The notes: generated by a model from the letters alone, not told the origin. Shown: positions 37,918-48,697, counted from the first letter of the stretch. The stretch: DNA of 64,000 nucleotides from Idiomarina xiamenensis 10-D-4 (GCF_000299895.1 NZ_AMRG01000008.1:1-64000); one strand, 5' to 3'. Translations and numbers: made by a program.

Positions 37918-40286
37918 TAGCGTTTTTTCTTGTTGGATTGAGTTCGAGATGACTTGGCCTTGCCTTTACCCGTTTTCGACTTACCCTTGTCCGCCGACCG
38001 GCCTTTTGCTTTGCCTAGCTTACCACGCGCCAGCTTTTCCCGCTGACTCATTTTCTTACCCGGACGCGCCGGAATATCAGTACTGTCGGCTTTGCGAACC
38101 TTGCCATCTGGACTTTCCGCAGCCAACAAATTTAAATCGATTTTACGATCATCTAGGTTCACCGCGCGTACGTTAACTCGCACTTTATCGCCTAAACGAT
38201 AAACTGTGCGGCTGTTTTCACCGATCAGCAACTGGCGCTTTTCGTCGTAATGGTAATAGTCATTATCGAGATTACTGATATGCGCTAAACCATCAATGTG
38301 CAAATCGTCCAGACGAATAAATAAACCAAAGCTGGTGACCGATGCAATCACGCCGCTAAATTCATCACCAACATGGTCTTGCATGTACTCGCATTTCAGC
38401 CATTCATCGACTTGCCGGGTCGCGTCATCAGCTCGACGCTCGGTCATCGAGGTATGCACACCCAACTCATCTAGTTGCTCGTCACTATACATCCACGCGC
38501 CCTCAAGTGCCTGACTTGGCCCCTGTTGCTTTTTCAGTAGTGCTTTAATCGCGCGGTGTAAAATCAAGTCCGGATAACGCCGAATAGGTGAGGTAAAATG
38601 AGCATAAGATGCCAGCGCCAGGCCGAAGTGACCAACATTATCCGGGCTATAAACGGCCTGCTGCATGGAGCGCAGTAGCATGGTTTGAATCAGTTCGTGG
38701 TCAGGGCGCTCGCCGATTTCGCTTAACAGCGCCGCATAATCAGCGGGAGACGGTTCATCGCCGCCAGCTAGTTGCAACCCTAACTCGGCTAAGAATGCAC
38801 GGAATCCGGTTAAACGTTCTTCGTTAGGCGGCTCGTGCACACGAAATAGCGCGCCAGCTTCCTCGTGTTGCTCAATAAAGCGTGCGGTCGCGACATTGGC
38901 CATGATCATGCATTCTTCAATAAGCATGTGAGCCTGATTGCGATGCACCGGCTCAATGCGTTCAATCTTGCGCTGTGCGTTAAAAATAAAACGTGTTTCT
39001 AAGGTCTCAAATTCAATCGCCGAACGTCGTTGCCGCGCCGCTTTTAATCGCTTAAATAATGCCTGTAAATGCTCAATATTGGTCAATACTGACTGATATT
39101 CCTGTCGCAGCTTGCTATCACCATCCAAGATGGCAGCGACCTTGGTATAAGTCAGGCGCGCGTGACTATTCATCACCGCCGGATAAAATGACGATTGCTC
39201 TAGCTTACCGCGACTAGTTATTCTCATCTCGGCGACCATACACAGGCGATCGACGTGCGGGTTCAATGAGCATAAACCATTAGACAGCTTCTCTGGCAAC
39301 ATCGGCACCACTTGCTGTGGAAAATAAACCGAGTTGCCACGTTCTAGCGCTTCCTTATCTAATGCCGTATTAGGTCGCACGTAATAACTAACGTCGGCAA
39401 TCGCCACCCACAAGCGCCAACCGTCACCGTCGGGTTCGGCATAAACCGCGTCATCAAAGTCTCGCGAGTCATCACCATCAATGGTGATCAACGGTAATTG
39501 CCGCAAGTCAGTGCGATCCTTATAGGCCTCCGCGGGCACCTCATCAGCCAGTTGCTGCATCGCACTATCAACCGCTTGCGACCATTCGTGGGGAATGTCA
39601 TGCTCGCGAATCGCGACCTCGATTTCCATGCCCGGCGCCATATGTTCGCCCAAGATTTCGGTGACTTCACCAATCGGACTGGTACGCCGGTTCGGCCGCT
39701 GAGTAATACGCACCACGACCATTTGTCCTTCTCGAACACCATGCTTAGCTTCGTCGGGTATCAAAATATCCTGCGCGATACGTTGGTCGTCGGGTACCAC
39801 AATACCGAGTCCGTGATCGATAAAAAATCGGCCAACAATTTCTTCGTCGCGCGGTTTTGTCACCCGCACGATGCGCCCCTCTTTACGACCTTTACTATCG
39901 CTACCGTTAGGTTTGACTAACACTTCATCGCCATGCAGCACCGCATACATTTGATGATGTGGAATAAAAATATCATCACCACCCTGCTCAGGCCGGCAAA
40001 AACCGAAACCATCACGATGACCAATCACTCGCCCTTTAATTAACGCCATGCGCTCAGGTAAGCCATAAGCATTGGCTTTGGTATAAATGAGCTGCCCGTC
40101 TCTTTCCATGGCTCGTAAACGCCGCTTAAGACCCACATGTTGACGTTCATCTTGCAACTCAAAATGCGCAATAAGCTGTTCAAATGCAACGGGTTTCAAC
40201 TGCGAGGTGATGACCGCTAACAGGTCATCTCGGGAAGGAATGGTCACTTCATATTGTGGTTGGTTATCGGGTTCCTGTACGCTCAT
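37917..40286 (-). CDS. rnr: ribonuclease R
   Basis: RNase R is a processive 3'-5' exoribonuclease that degrades structured RNA. The 789-residue product has an N-terminal winged-helix region, cold-shock domains ([20 protein letters not shown]), and the RNB catalytic domain with [15 protein letters not shown], which holds the magnesium-binding aspartates. An S1 domain ([19 protein letters not shown]) comes next, and a lysine-rich tail after it. Length is near that of E. coli RNase R (about 813). Confidence 0.98.
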   Translation of the reverse strand: MSVQEPDNQPQYEVTIPSRDDLLAVITSQLKPVAFEQLIAHFELQDERQHVGLKRRLRAMERDGQLIYTKANAYGLPERMALIKGRVIGHRDGFGFCRPEQGGDDIFIPHHQMYAVLHGDEVLVKPNGSDSKGRKEGRIVRVTKPRDEEIVGRFFIDHGLGIVVPDDQRIAQDILIPDEAKHGVREGQMVVVRITQRPNRRTSPIGEVTEILGEHMAPGMEIEVAIREHDIPHEWSQAVDSAMQQLADEVPAEAYKDRTDLRQLPLITIDGDDSRDFDDAVYAEPDGDGWRLWVAIADVSYYVRPNTALDKEALERGNSVYFPQQVVPMLPEKLSNGLCSLNPHVDRLCMVAEMRITSRGKLEQSSFYPAVMNSHARLTYTKVAAILDGDSKLRQEYQSVLTNIEHLQALFKRLKAARQRRSAIEFETLETRFIFNAQRKIERIEPVHRNQAHMLIEECMIMANVATARFIEQHEEAGALFRVHEPPNEERLTGFRAFLAELGLQLAGGDEPSPADYAALLSEIGERPDHELIQTMLLRSMQQAVYSPDNVGHFGLALASYAHFTSPIRRYPDLILHRAIKALLKKQQGPSQALEGAWMYSDEQLDELGVHTSMTERRADDATRQVDEWLKCEYMQDHVGDEFSGVIASVTSFGLFIRLDDLHIDGLAHISNLDNDYYHYDEKRQLLIGENSRTVYRLGDKVRVNVRAVNLDDRKIDLNLLAAESPDGKVRKADSTDIPARPGKKMSQREKLARGKLGKAKGRSADKGKSKTGKGKAKSSRTQSNKKKR

Positions 40287-40358
40287 AGTATCTCGTCGTT
40301 AATGTGATACCTGTCAGTATACGCCTTGCACAACGCGCTGCAACGTTGTTAACTAGGC

Positions 40359-41054
40359 TTAATCTCCGGTTGGCATGATATGAAATGATTTTACCTGCGC
40401 TAACTTCTGCATGCTAAGTGCTAATTTAGCAAACTGCCGCTGATGGTCGGTGCGAATAACCATGGCATACTCAAACAGCTCACCGTCAGCGACGATACGA
40501 TAACTCATGTTGGCAACACTAAAGCCCTGTTCTTGCAACAACTGCCGCAGGGCCGCTTCGCTCATCACTTGGTCGCGCGCAAAACCGACGCAATAGTTGG
40601 CATATAGCTGCCCAGGCAAACGCGCCTCTATCCAGCGAAATAACGATAATGTGCCAAGAATAAACAGCGTCGAAATAGCGGCCACCCAGTACATACCCGC
40701 ACCAATCAAAATGCCCAATGCCGCGGTGCTCCAGACAGACGCCGCAGTTGTCAGGCCACGTACCGAACCGCCCTCTTTAAAAATAACGCCGGCACCTAAA
40801 AAGCCAATCCCTGTCATGATACCTTGCGCCATGCGAGTTGGGTCGGTGCGAATGGTTTCTAACGGCACATTGGGTAACCACTGCCATTGATAGTAAGTTA
40901 ACAACATCAAAGCGGTTGACGCTAGGCACACCAAGGCATGCGTGCGAAAGCCCGCAGGACGACCATGAAAGCCTCGTTCGGCACCAATCAAACCGCCGGC
41001 AATCAGCGCCGAAAACAAATGCAAAGCGATGGAAACTATCGAATCACTCGTCAT
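40359..41054 (-). CDS. MgtC/SapB-family membrane protein
   Basis: The ATG at 41054 follows AGGGA and is preferred over an adjacent GTG. The 231-residue product has about four to five N-terminal spans with the family core GLIGAERGFHGRPAGFRTHAL and MTGIGFLGAGVIFKEGGSVRG. A C-terminal ACT-like soluble domain of about 85 residues follows. Family members affect magnesium limitation responses and ATP synthase control in some pathogens; a housekeeping role is likelier here. No magnesium-responsive leader was seen. Confidence 0.9.
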   Translation of the reverse strand: MTSDSIVSIALHLFSALIAGGLIGAERGFHGRPAGFRTHALVCLASTALMLLTYYQWQWLPNVPLETIRTDPTRMAQGIMTGIGFLGAGVIFKEGGSVRGLTTAASVWSTAALGILIGAGMYWVAAISTLFILGTLSLFRWIEARLPGQLYANYCVGFARDQVMSEAALRQLLQEQGFSVANMSYRIVADGELFEYAMVIRTDHQRQFAKLALSMQKLAQVKSFHIMPTGD

Positions 41055-41113
41055 CACAATCCCTGATGTTTATCGTTGCTCACGAACAGCAACGTACAGC
41101 TTAGTTTATGTAG

Positions 41114-42634
41114 CTAGCGACGGCGAAACAACACTAAGAGCGGCATCGACAGTAACGCCATCCAAGCCATCAGTTTAAAATCATTTAAATAGCCGATGGC
41201 TGCCGCCTGCCGGGTTAATTCTTGATTAAGCTGCGCCAGCGCCACACCGGCGCCATCATTCAAGGCAATACGGGTAACTTCTTGCTTAACCGGATCACGG
41301 AATAAATTCAGCGATTCACCCAATACCGCATGGTTAGTCTGCGCCGCTCGACTGGCCAACATCACCATCACAGAAATACCAATACTACTACCGATGTTAC
41401 GAATCAAGCTAAACATGGCGGTCGCTTCGGTACGCAAGCGCGGCTCTAAGGTGGAAAATGAAACCGTGCTTAATGGCACAAATACAAAGCCTAACCCCAA
41501 GCCCTGAACAATACCGGTTCTAACCACATCACTGGGGCTGATATAGAGGTTAAAGCTGGCCATGTCGAACAGTGATATGGCCGTCAACAATAAACCAAAA
41601 CCAATCAAATAACGCACATCGACACGATTGATCAAGCGCCCCACAATCAGCATTGAAAACATACTACCAATACCCCGAGGCGCCAGAATTTCGCCAGTGG
41701 TAATAACCGGAAAGCCCATCAGGTTCTGTAAAAATGGAGGCAACAACGCCAGCGTCGCCAGCAAAATCACGCCAACAATGAAAATAAAGATCAAGCCAAC
41801 CACTAAATTTCGATCTTTAAATAACTGTGGTTCGATAAATGGATTTTTAGCGGTTAACATATGTGCAATAAACAGATATAAAAATAGTGCCGCTAATACG
41901 CACTCAATAACGATTTCAGTAGAGGCAAACCAGTCCTCACCCTGACCCCGATCGAGCATCAACTGCAAAGCACCAATCGCTAACGACAATAGCGCAAAAC
42001 CAAATAAGTCAAAACGCCGTTTTTCTAGTGTCGTCTCTTTCACAAACACGGCAATACCCGCCAGCGCTAAAATACCCACCGGCACGTTAATCAAAAACAC
42101 CCAACGCCAATTGTAGTATTCGGTTAAGTAACCGCCCAAGGTCGGCCCTAAAATTGGACCCACCATCACCCCCACGCCCCAAATTGCCATCGCCGAACCG
42201 TGCTTCTCTTTCGGATAGGTGTCTAATAAAACTGCCTGCGATAGCGGCACTAACCCGGCACCAAAAACCCCCTGAAGTAAACGAAAAAACACCAACTGTT
42301 CCAATGTCACAGCAACGCCGCAAAGTATCGAGGCAACCGTAAAGCCAATCACCGATACCATAAACAAACGCTTACGACCGATGATCGCGGATAAAAAGCC
42401 GGTCATCGGCGTCATCACCGCCGCAGCGACGATATAAGAGGTAAGTACCCAGGCAATTTGTTCAGATGTGGCCGACATGCTGCCTTGCATGTGCGGTAAG
42501 GCAACGTTTGCAATGGTGGTATCGACCGCCTGCATGATGGTCGCCAGCATGATGGAAATAGTGATCAGACCGCGATGGCTACTCTGACTATCGCGGCTAG
42601 CGGCAACTTCTCCGCCCGTAGTCGCTTGGCTCAC
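41114..42634 (-). CDS. emrB: DHA2-family multidrug efflux pump, EmrB-type
   Basis: A 14-span proton-driven exporter of 506 residues. MFS marks include TTIANVALPHMQGSMSATSEQ in the first span and GFLSAIIGRKRLFM in the loop after it, plus PILGPTLGGYLTEYYNWRWVF, which is typical of DHA2 pumps. It begins at GTG 42634 with AAGGTGG upstream, two bases after emrA. With EmrA and an outer-membrane TolC it should form a tripartite efflux system. The gene is in a MarR-controlled operon. Confidence 0.93.
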   Translation of the reverse strand: MSQATTGGEVAASRDSQSSHRGLITISIMLATIMQAVDTTIANVALPHMQGSMSATSEQIAWVLTSYIVAAAVMTPMTGFLSAIIGRKRLFMVSVIGFTVASILCGVAVTLEQLVFFRLLQGVFGAGLVPLSQAVLLDTYPKEKHGSAMAIWGVGVMVGPILGPTLGGYLTEYYNWRWVFLINVPVGILALAGIAVFVKETTLEKRRFDLFGFALLSLAIGALQLMLDRGQGEDWFASTEIVIECVLAALFLYLFIAHMLTAKNPFIEPQLFKDRNLVVGLIFIFIVGVILLATLALLPPFLQNLMGFPVITTGEILAPRGIGSMFSMLIVGRLINRVDVRYLIGFGLLLTAISLFDMASFNLYISPSDVVRTGIVQGLGLGFVFVPLSTVSFSTLEPRLRTEATAMFSLIRNIGSSIGISVMVMLASRAAQTNHAVLGESLNLFRDPVKQEVTRIALNDGAGVALAQLNQELTRQAAAIGYLNDFKLMAWMALLSMPLLVLFRRR

Positions 42635-42636
42635 GC

Positions 42637-43830
42637 TTAACCACCTTGCTGTACAGTTAACGCCGCCGTACGACCACCTTCATCCGCTGCCGATTTCTGC
42701 GAGACATCGGTTAAGCGTACCGGCTTATCGTTGACACTTTGTTGCAGCAACGCCACTAATGGCTGTAAAAAGTCAGGACCACGTTGATGCCAACCGGTAT
42801 CAATACTGATCTCGACACTCATACCGGCACGTAATTCAGGCGCATCCGCACGAGCCTCAACGGCAATACGCACGGGCACCCGTTGTACCACTTTAACCCA
42901 GTTACCAGTGGCATTTTGCGCCGGAAGTATGGCGTACTCTGAGCCAGTTGCCGGAGCAATACTCTTAACATATCCCTGCCACACCTGATCAGGGTACGCG
43001 TCAACATGCAGCGCAACCGGCTGCCCCACTCGAACGAAGGTTAACTGGGTTTCTTTTAAGTTAGCTTCCACCCATGCCTGTTTATCCGCAACCAGCATCA
43101 TCGCCGGATTACGCGGGTCAATATACTGTCCAGCGGTTGGCGTTTTACTGGCACTGCCGGCGAACTCAGCAACCACCCGCGTTTGCGCTAAATCGCGTTG
43201 TGCTTGCGCTAGGCTCGCCTGCGCTTGTTGATATAGTGGATGCTGGCTAACTTGGATGTTTGGGTCGCCAGCCAAACTGGCTTTGATACGACGCAGACCC
43301 TGCTCTACCGCATGTACGTCCTCTTTTGCCACCGCTAATTGGTGCTGATATTTATCCAGCACCGACGCCGACACCGATTGACTGTTGGCTAACTCTTGCT
43401 GGCGTTGGTATTCGCGGGCGGCGTAGTCACGATTAGCATGCGCGAGCACCAATTTTTGCTGTTGCTCGGCATAGCTCGCTTTTAGGGTTTCAATGTCGGT
43501 GCTAACTTTAGCTAATGCCGACCGCGCTTGCGCCACTTTTAGTTCATAAGGTGTCGCCTCGATTTGAAACAGCACCTCACCACGCTGCACGTGTTGGTTC
43601 TCATTGACATATACCGTGGCAACGTTACCCGAAACCTCAGGAATAATAGAGACTTTATCGTTATGTACGTAGGCATTTTCGGTTTCCACATAACGCCCAC
43701 CCGTGACATAAATAAATCCCGAGACTAACACCACTAATAGCGGTACTAACACTAACAACAGTAACCGCAACGACAACTTACCTTGTTGAGTTTTTGCACC
43801 ACTACCGTTAGCTATTTGCTTGTTCATCAT
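42637..43830 (-). CDS. emrA: EmrA-type membrane-fusion protein
   Basis: A 397-residue periplasmic adaptor with one N-terminal span (SLRLLLLVLVPLLVVLVSGF). The split biotinyl-lipoyl domain shows as SIIPEVSGNVATVYVNENQHV and FAGSASKTPTAGQYI. Between its halves is a long helical hairpin of about 110 residues rich in A and Q. The start at 43830 (ATG ATG AAC) is preferred over a GTG five codons upstream. It sits between marR and emrB and links the pump to an outer-membrane channel encoded elsewhere. Confidence 0.92.
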   Translation of the reverse strand: MMNKQIANGSGAKTQQGKLSLRLLLLVLVPLLVVLVSGFIYVTGGRYVETENAYVHNDKVSIIPEVSGNVATVYVNENQHVQRGEVLFQIEATPYELKVAQARSALAKVSTDIETLKASYAEQQQKLVLAHANRDYAAREYQRQQELANSQSVSASVLDKYQHQLAVAKEDVHAVEQGLRRIKASLAGDPNIQVSQHPLYQQAQASLAQAQRDLAQTRVVAEFAGSASKTPTAGQYIDPRNPAMMLVADKQAWVEANLKETQLTFVRVGQPVALHVDAYPDQVWQGYVKSIAPATGSEYAILPAQNATGNWVKVVQRVPVRIAVEARADAPELRAGMSVEISIDTGWHQRGPDFLQPLVALLQQSVNDKPVRLTDVSQKSAADEGGRTAALTVQQGG

Positions 43831-43883
43831 CTGTTGCTCTTCCACACCGTTTCCGTCACTTAATATTTTGCTTTTCAGATCGT

Positions 43884-43897
43884 CTAAGCTGACTTAG
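43884..43897. promoter_or_regulatory. second MarR-type palindrome, between marR and emrA
   Basis: CTAAG-CTGA-CTTAG lies just after the marR stop and about 55 bases before emrA. It resembles the ATAAGCTAGCTTAT palindrome in the marR promoter (shared TAAGCT..CTTA pattern), so both may be operators for the same regulator. Confidence 0.4.
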
Positions 43898-43898
43898 C

Positions 43899-44330
43899 TC
43901 ATGCCGTCAGATTACGCTTCATGGTTCTTAGCGCTTGCAACAATAACTGTCGCGAAGACTCGTCAATGTCGCGCAGTGTTCGCTGTTGAGTTTCTTTACC
44001 TAACGCTTGTAACTGGTCTAACACCGGCTTTGCTTGTTCGGTTAAATAAAGCCGCCACACGCGCCGGTCATTAACGTCCGCGCGGCGCTCCACCCAGCCC
44101 CCGGATTGCAGGCGATCAATATGGCGCGCCAAAGTGATCGGCTTTAGCTCTAGCAAATCGGCTAACTCTGACTGTTTAACTCCCTGACAGCGGGTTAAAC
44201 GAGCCAAAATAGACCATTGCGCGCGGGTCAAAGACAGCGCCTTGGCGCGTTCATCAAAGTCCCGTTTAGCCAGTCGCGATACGTCAGCCATTAGCAACAT
44301 CAACTCGCGTTCAGGCGAAAAGTCGCTCAT
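43899..44330 (-). CDS. MarR-family transcriptional repressor
   Basis: The 143-residue product has the MarR winged helix (LTRAQWSILARLTRCQGVKQ, then SELADLLELKPITLARHIDRL) and the wing GGWVERRADVNDRRVWRLYL. The ATG follows GGAGGAG. It heads the marR-emrA-emrB operon, so it is the likely local repressor, released by small lipophilic compounds in known relatives. A palindrome lies between the -35 and -10 of its promoter. Confidence 0.93.
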   Translation of the reverse strand: MSDFSPERELMLLMADVSRLAKRDFDERAKALSLTRAQWSILARLTRCQGVKQSELADLLELKPITLARHIDRLQSGGWVERRADVNDRRVWRLYLTEQAKPVLDQLQALGKETQQRTLRDIDESSRQLLLQALRTMKRNLTA

Positions 44331-44360
44331 TCAGCTCTCCTCCATAAATTAACCTGACTT

Positions 44361-44390
44361 ATTATAAGCTAGCTTATTTTAACGACGCAA
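44361..44390 (-). promoter_or_regulatory. marR promoter with overlapping operator palindrome
   Basis: TTGCGT (44390-44385) and TATAAT (44366-44361) are 18 bases apart on the minus strand. The perfect 14-bp palindrome ATAAGCTAGCTTAT (44364-44377) overlaps the -10 and the spacer, the expected place for an autorepressor to block RNA polymerase. Confidence 0.7.
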
Positions 44391-44576
44391 AAGTGCGATT
44401 CATAATGATTCCATCGGCATAGTAAAGAAATCGCAACAGCTGAATTGTTAAGCAAGCTATTTAGTACTGCTTAACAGTCTTGTTACGGCAAGCTGCTATG
44501 CCTGCGGCCTCCAGCGCTATACCATATTTCGCTATTTTATCTTGTTAATCAGCCTAGACTTTGCAGGAGGACGTTT

Positions 44577-45095
44577 ATGATAGGTGATTCAAGTCGTCGC
44601 TATGGCGCGGTCACAAAGTTATTTCATTGGGGTATGGCGGTACTGTTATTGTGGCAGTTCATGAAATTCTTTGACCGCATCAACGATGGCGAACACTGGG
44701 TTGGGCAAACGTTAGTACCATGGCACATTAGTATCGGCGTGCTGCTTGCGAGTTTCGCCATACTGCGTATTGTCTGGACAGTTAGCCAACGGCAGCGACG
44801 TCCCCAGCCAACACAATATCCGGCATTAGTTAAAAGTGGTCACTTACTACTTTACTTTTTGTTGGTTGCTACCCCTCTCAGCGGCATGCTGTTAATGGTG
44901 GGCAACGGTTATGGTTTATCCGCGTTTGGCTTCACCCTGCTCGAACGCGGTGCCGAGATTCACTGGGCTGCCGCTATCGGCCAATGGCATTCACCTTTAG
45001 CTTGGTTATTTGCGGTCATCATCGGTGGCCATGTCATCATGGCGATATGGCATCAGTTACGCTTACGCGACGGCACATTGAAGCGTATGTGGTAA
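44577..45095 (+). CDS. cytochrome b561 family protein
   Basis: A 172-residue di-heme inner-membrane protein with four spans. Histidines expected to bind heme are visible in KLFHWGMAV, VPWHISIGV, SGHLLLYFLL, AAIGQWHSPL and IGGHVIMAIWH. The start has GGAGGACG upstream. It is likely to carry electrons between quinol and an unknown partner; bacterial members such as CybB can act as superoxide:quinone oxidoreductases. It is divergent from marR and appears monocistronic. Confidence 0.9.
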   Translation: MIGDSSRRYGAVTKLFHWGMAVLLLWQFMKFFDRINDGEHWVGQTLVPWHISIGVLLASFAILRIVWTVSQRQRRPQPTQYPALVKSGHLLLYFLLVATPLSGMLLMVGNGYGLSAFGFTLLERGAEIHWAAAIGQWHSPLAWLFAVIIGGHVIMAIWHQLRLRDGTLKRMW

Positions 45096-45268
45096 AACGC
45101 TTTTGATTTAAGTCGCGATACATATTATGGCGGCTATTGACAGCGATGACATGATTAACTTGACGAGTACCGTCGGTCGTCCAGCCAAGTTGGGAAGTGT
45201 AAAAAATTTGGCTGGTCTGACCGCTATGTTACCATGACGGTTGTTAACACAGGATCAGGGGTGTTTGT

Positions 45269-45880
45269 TTGTTTGATTTCGACTTGTTTGTGCGTACCTT
45301 TTTAGGTCTTTATTTCTTGCTTATCGGTATTCAATACACGAGCACCGGCTTAGGCATTTATCAACGTACCGGTGAAAGCGCCATCAGTTATGGCGATAAA
45401 GGCAGCGCCACTTGGTGGGTTCGACAGGTTTTTAATGGCTTTCGAGCGGCTATTCTAGTCGTTTGTATCGGTCGTATTTTTTGGCCTATCGACGCTTATC
45501 TAGGCGTCTTTGATGCACTCTATCAACCCGCCGTTTTAGGCGCAGGTATCACATTATTACTGGTCTCCTTTGCACGCATCAGTTATGTGCATGCATTCAT
45601 GCGTCAACATTGGCGTTCAGGTATTGGCAGTCATAGCAAAACAGCGCCAGAACTACTGACTCATGGCCCTTTTTCTCGTTCACGCAATCCGATGTTCATT
45701 GCCATTATGATCGGCCAGCTTGGCTTATTTTTAGCGCTGCCCAGCGTCTTTACACTACTTTGTTTAATGGTTGGGGCAGCCATGATTGTATTCCAAGCTA
45801 GCCATGAAGAGCATGATCTCAATGGCCGCTTTGGCGATAGCTATCGTCAGTATCAGCAACAAGTTAAGCGTTGGTTATAG
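45269..45880 (+). CDS. ICMT-like membrane methyltransferase family protein
   Basis: The 203-residue product has about five spans and ends with the isoprenylcysteine-methyltransferase-like block LTHGPFSRSRNPMFIAIMIG and EEHDLNGRFGDSYRQYQQQV. These residues bind S-adenosylmethionine in the family. The start is a TTG at 45269 behind AGGGG; no in-frame ATG or GTG is better. Many bacterial members are uncharacterised, and substrates cannot be predicted. Confidence 0.8.
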   Translation: MFDFDLFVRTFLGLYFLLIGIQYTSTGLGIYQRTGESAISYGDKGSATWWVRQVFNGFRAAILVVCIGRIFWPIDAYLGVFDALYQPAVLGAGITLLLVSFARISYVHAFMRQHWRSGIGSHSKTAPELLTHGPFSRSRNPMFIAIMIGQLGLFLALPSVFTLLCLMVGAAMIVFQASHEEHDLNGRFGDSYRQYQQQVKRWL

Positions 45881-45902
45881 CAACACACGTTTAGCAGATA
45901 TT

Positions 45903-45939
45903 AAAAAGCCGCAGCTTAATTAAGCACTGCGGCTTTTTT
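45903..45939. terminator. bidirectional terminator (ICMT-like gene / TonB receptor)
   Basis: AAAAAGCCGCAG and CTGCGGCTTTTT form a 12-bp stem with A and T runs on the two sides, between convergent genes. Confidence 0.9.
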
Positions 45940-45954
45940 GTTATAGCTCACACA

Positions 45955-48669
45955 TCAGAATTCGTATTTATAGCTAACACTGAAAATACGACCCACTTCT
46001 TTGCTACGCACTAATACACCAGACTGCTCGACTTCCTGATCTTCATCTAACAGATTTTTCACCTTGAAGCTGATCTGCGAGTTAAAGTTAGGATAATAGT
46101 TATAAATCAAATCCAGTGAGTGGAATGGCTGTTCGTAGGCATCACCACGGCCACCAACACCCGCAGCCAAAATACGCTCACCAAACACGTTATAAACTAA
46201 TGACGAGGAGTGTTCACCATTCGCTGAATCGTAGTTCAATTGGAAGTTGGCCACGTATTTTGAATGGCCAGTCATACGCTTAGTTGGATTGGTTAAGTTA
46301 CCCGCAAAAGCCGGATCAATGACAGCTTCGGAGTCACTATAAGTTAAGTTACCCGAGGTAAAAAAGCCGCTCGCTAAATAACTCAAGTCATGCAACCACT
46401 CAAACTCTACGCCATAAACCTCGGCGCTCTCACCGTTAACGTAAGTCAGTGTATACTCTTCATCACCAACGCTGAGGACCGACTCAATCGGGCGCTCAAT
46501 GTCCTTATAAAAAGCGGCTACCGAGTAGTTATCGCCGTTATCTGCGTAATATTCAAAACGCGCGTCGTAGTTTTTAATCGGGCTGCTTTGCAAACCCGCA
46601 CGACCGACCGTACGAATGTCGGTAATGGGGTCAAAATAGGCCACCGGTACAGTTTCGCGCAAATCAGGACGTACCACCGTCTCCCCATATCCCAAACGGA
46701 ACTGATAATTATCGCTTGCAATATAAGTCATCGATAACGATAAAAAGGTATCATCCTCGGCAATTGAGCTATTGGCAACGATCTCCGGATCAAAGAAGTT
46801 ATTCAGATCAGTTTCGTCGAATATGAGGCTAGATGACGCTAACGATACCTGTTTAAAGTCTTCGTAACGCACACCACCACTTAAACGCCAAACTTGATTG
46901 AAGAACGCATCAAATTCACCATAATAAGCATCCACCTTCTGAGCCGCTAAATAGTCATCGGCATCCGGAGGCGTGGGCTCGTTGAAACCCAATTGAAAGT
47001 TGTTAGCGTCAATAAAATCATCGTTGATATATCGAGTAACACCTAAGATTTGATCAAAATCGTCTTCCACAAATTGGGTAATACCAGAACGGTTGTTCAA
47101 GACAAAACGACTGGTACCGTAATAACGGGCTTTATCGCTAAAGTCATAACCGGCACGTAGCTCTAATTCGGTTGACCCCAATGTCAGTGGTAACGAAAAG
47201 TTACCGCCATAAGACTTGACTCGATCTTCCATACCCACATAAGAGAAAACAGCACGGTTATCATCGCCGGTCACGCGGGTGCCAATATAATTCTGGTCAC
47301 CGTCATAAACATCATCAAAACGATAAGAAATTTCAGTAGGAATATCGGTGGTGGCTTTGGACTCTGTGTATTGCCAGTCAAAACCCAGCATCCAGTAATC
47401 CATAAAAGTATGCTGACCACGGAACTGGTCGACATTCAGAGTCCGTTCTTCGTAACTGAATTCGTGTTCACGGTTTGCTAATCCGGTACCGGCAATAGTT
47501 TTTAAGTTACTACCGTTAGGGCTTTGCATAATACCGAACTCGGATTCGTCTTCTGAGTCACGCAGATAAATTTTGTTATAACTGACGCTGTGCGTATCCA
47601 GCTCATAACCTATTGTCAGAAAGCCATTTTTACGCTCATTTTCGATGGTTTCTGTGGTTTCTGAGAGGGTGTTATAGCATGAATTAGACACGTCAGAAGC
47701 GGTTGCTAACGAGGTCGAACAACCCGCACTGGCATTCTCACTCAATACCGCAGAGCGTCGTTCGGCAACCTGCCAATCACGATCATAAGAAACAGCAGCC
47801 AAAAAGCCGATGGAACCGCCGAACCAATTTTCACTGAAGCGATTACCCAAGCTAGCTTTAAAATCATAGTTAGGTGATAGCGACTCTTTTTGTAAACCAA
47901 TATCGCGTGGTAACTGTTTTGCTAACGCTAAATTGACCTGTTGCGCTTGGTCGCCATTAATACCGTCCGTTAACGCGATATTTCGTACACTAAAGTCGCC
48001 TTTGTAACGGCCTATTGCGTACCAAATATCGTCTGGGATACCGCTATCATCATGGTCGTAGGTGTAACCATCGCGGGCATCCTGATTTAAACCAACACCG
48101 GCCTCAAGACTGAATAAAAAGTCGTCAGGAATCGATTTAGTACGAATATCGATGTTACCGCCGCCAAAAGCCGCTGGCATCGATGGCGAAAACACTTTTT
48201 GTACCGCCATACTTTCGATGATGGTCGACGGTATAATATCCAGCGGTACCACGTTTCGGGTTAAATCAGGGCTGGGAATATTAGCACCATTAATACGTGC
48301 ACTTGAATAGCGCTCACCCAGGCCTCGCACATAAACAAACTTACCGTCGACCAGCGTCAAACCGGTGACTCGACGTAACGCCGCAGCAGCGTCGCTATCG
48401 CCGGTGCGTGACAACTGCTCGGCGCCCAGAATATCAGCAACAAACGCTTGATCTTTGCGCTCTTGCACGACTGCCGCCGCAGATCCCTGTAATCGTGTGC
48501 CGGTGGTAACCACCTCTTCGATAGTTTCACGCTCGACACTTTCTTGTTCGACACTTTGCTGCTGGTTGCTTGCCGTTTCAGCCTGCTGCGCCAGCACCGT
48601 TGCCGATGTCGACATCAGGCCCAAGCTAACGGCTAACGCAACCGGTTTGAGTTTTAATCGATAACTCAT
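45955..48669 (-). CDS. TonB-dependent outer-membrane receptor
   Basis: The ATG at 48669 with AGGAG upstream begins MSYRLKLKPVALAVSLGLM, a signal peptide cleaved after LAQ; a longer frame is rejected. The 904-residue product has a TonB-box-like EEVVTTGTRL near residue 50 and a plug domain with DGKFVYVRGLGERYSSARIN. A 22-strand-type barrel follows and ends FSVSYKYEF with a terminal phenylalanine. It follows a large lipoprotein gene on the same strand, probably in one operon. The substrate is unknown; a Pho-type box far upstream hints at phosphate compounds. Confidence 0.92.
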   Translation of the reverse strand: MSYRLKLKPVALAVSLGLMSTSATVLAQQAETASNQQQSVEQESVERETIEEVVTTGTRLQGSAAAVVQERKDQAFVADILGAEQLSRTGDSDAAAALRRVTGLTLVDGKFVYVRGLGERYSSARINGANIPSPDLTRNVVPLDIIPSTIIESMAVQKVFSPSMPAAFGGGNIDIRTKSIPDDFLFSLEAGVGLNQDARDGYTYDHDDSGIPDDIWYAIGRYKGDFSVRNIALTDGINGDQAQQVNLALAKQLPRDIGLQKESLSPNYDFKASLGNRFSENWFGGSIGFLAAVSYDRDWQVAERRSAVLSENASAGCSTSLATASDVSNSCYNTLSETTETIENERKNGFLTIGYELDTHSVSYNKIYLRDSEDESEFGIMQSPNGSNLKTIAGTGLANREHEFSYEERTLNVDQFRGQHTFMDYWMLGFDWQYTESKATTDIPTEISYRFDDVYDGDQNYIGTRVTGDDNRAVFSYVGMEDRVKSYGGNFSLPLTLGSTELELRAGYDFSDKARYYGTSRFVLNNRSGITQFVEDDFDQILGVTRYINDDFIDANNFQLGFNEPTPPDADDYLAAQKVDAYYGEFDAFFNQVWRLSGGVRYEDFKQVSLASSSLIFDETDLNNFFDPEIVANSSIAEDDTFLSLSMTYIASDNYQFRLGYGETVVRPDLRETVPVAYFDPITDIRTVGRAGLQSSPIKNYDARFEYYADNGDNYSVAAFYKDIERPIESVLSVGDEEYTLTYVNGESAEVYGVEFEWLHDLSYLASGFFTSGNLTYSDSEAVIDPAFAGNLTNPTKRMTGHSKYVANFQLNYDSANGEHSSSLVYNVFGERILAAGVGGRGDAYEQPFHSLDLIYNYYPNFNSQISFKVKNLLDEDQEVEQSGVLVRSKEVGRIFSVSYKYEF

Positions 48670-48697
48670 GGTTAACTCCTGAATGATAATCAGCACT

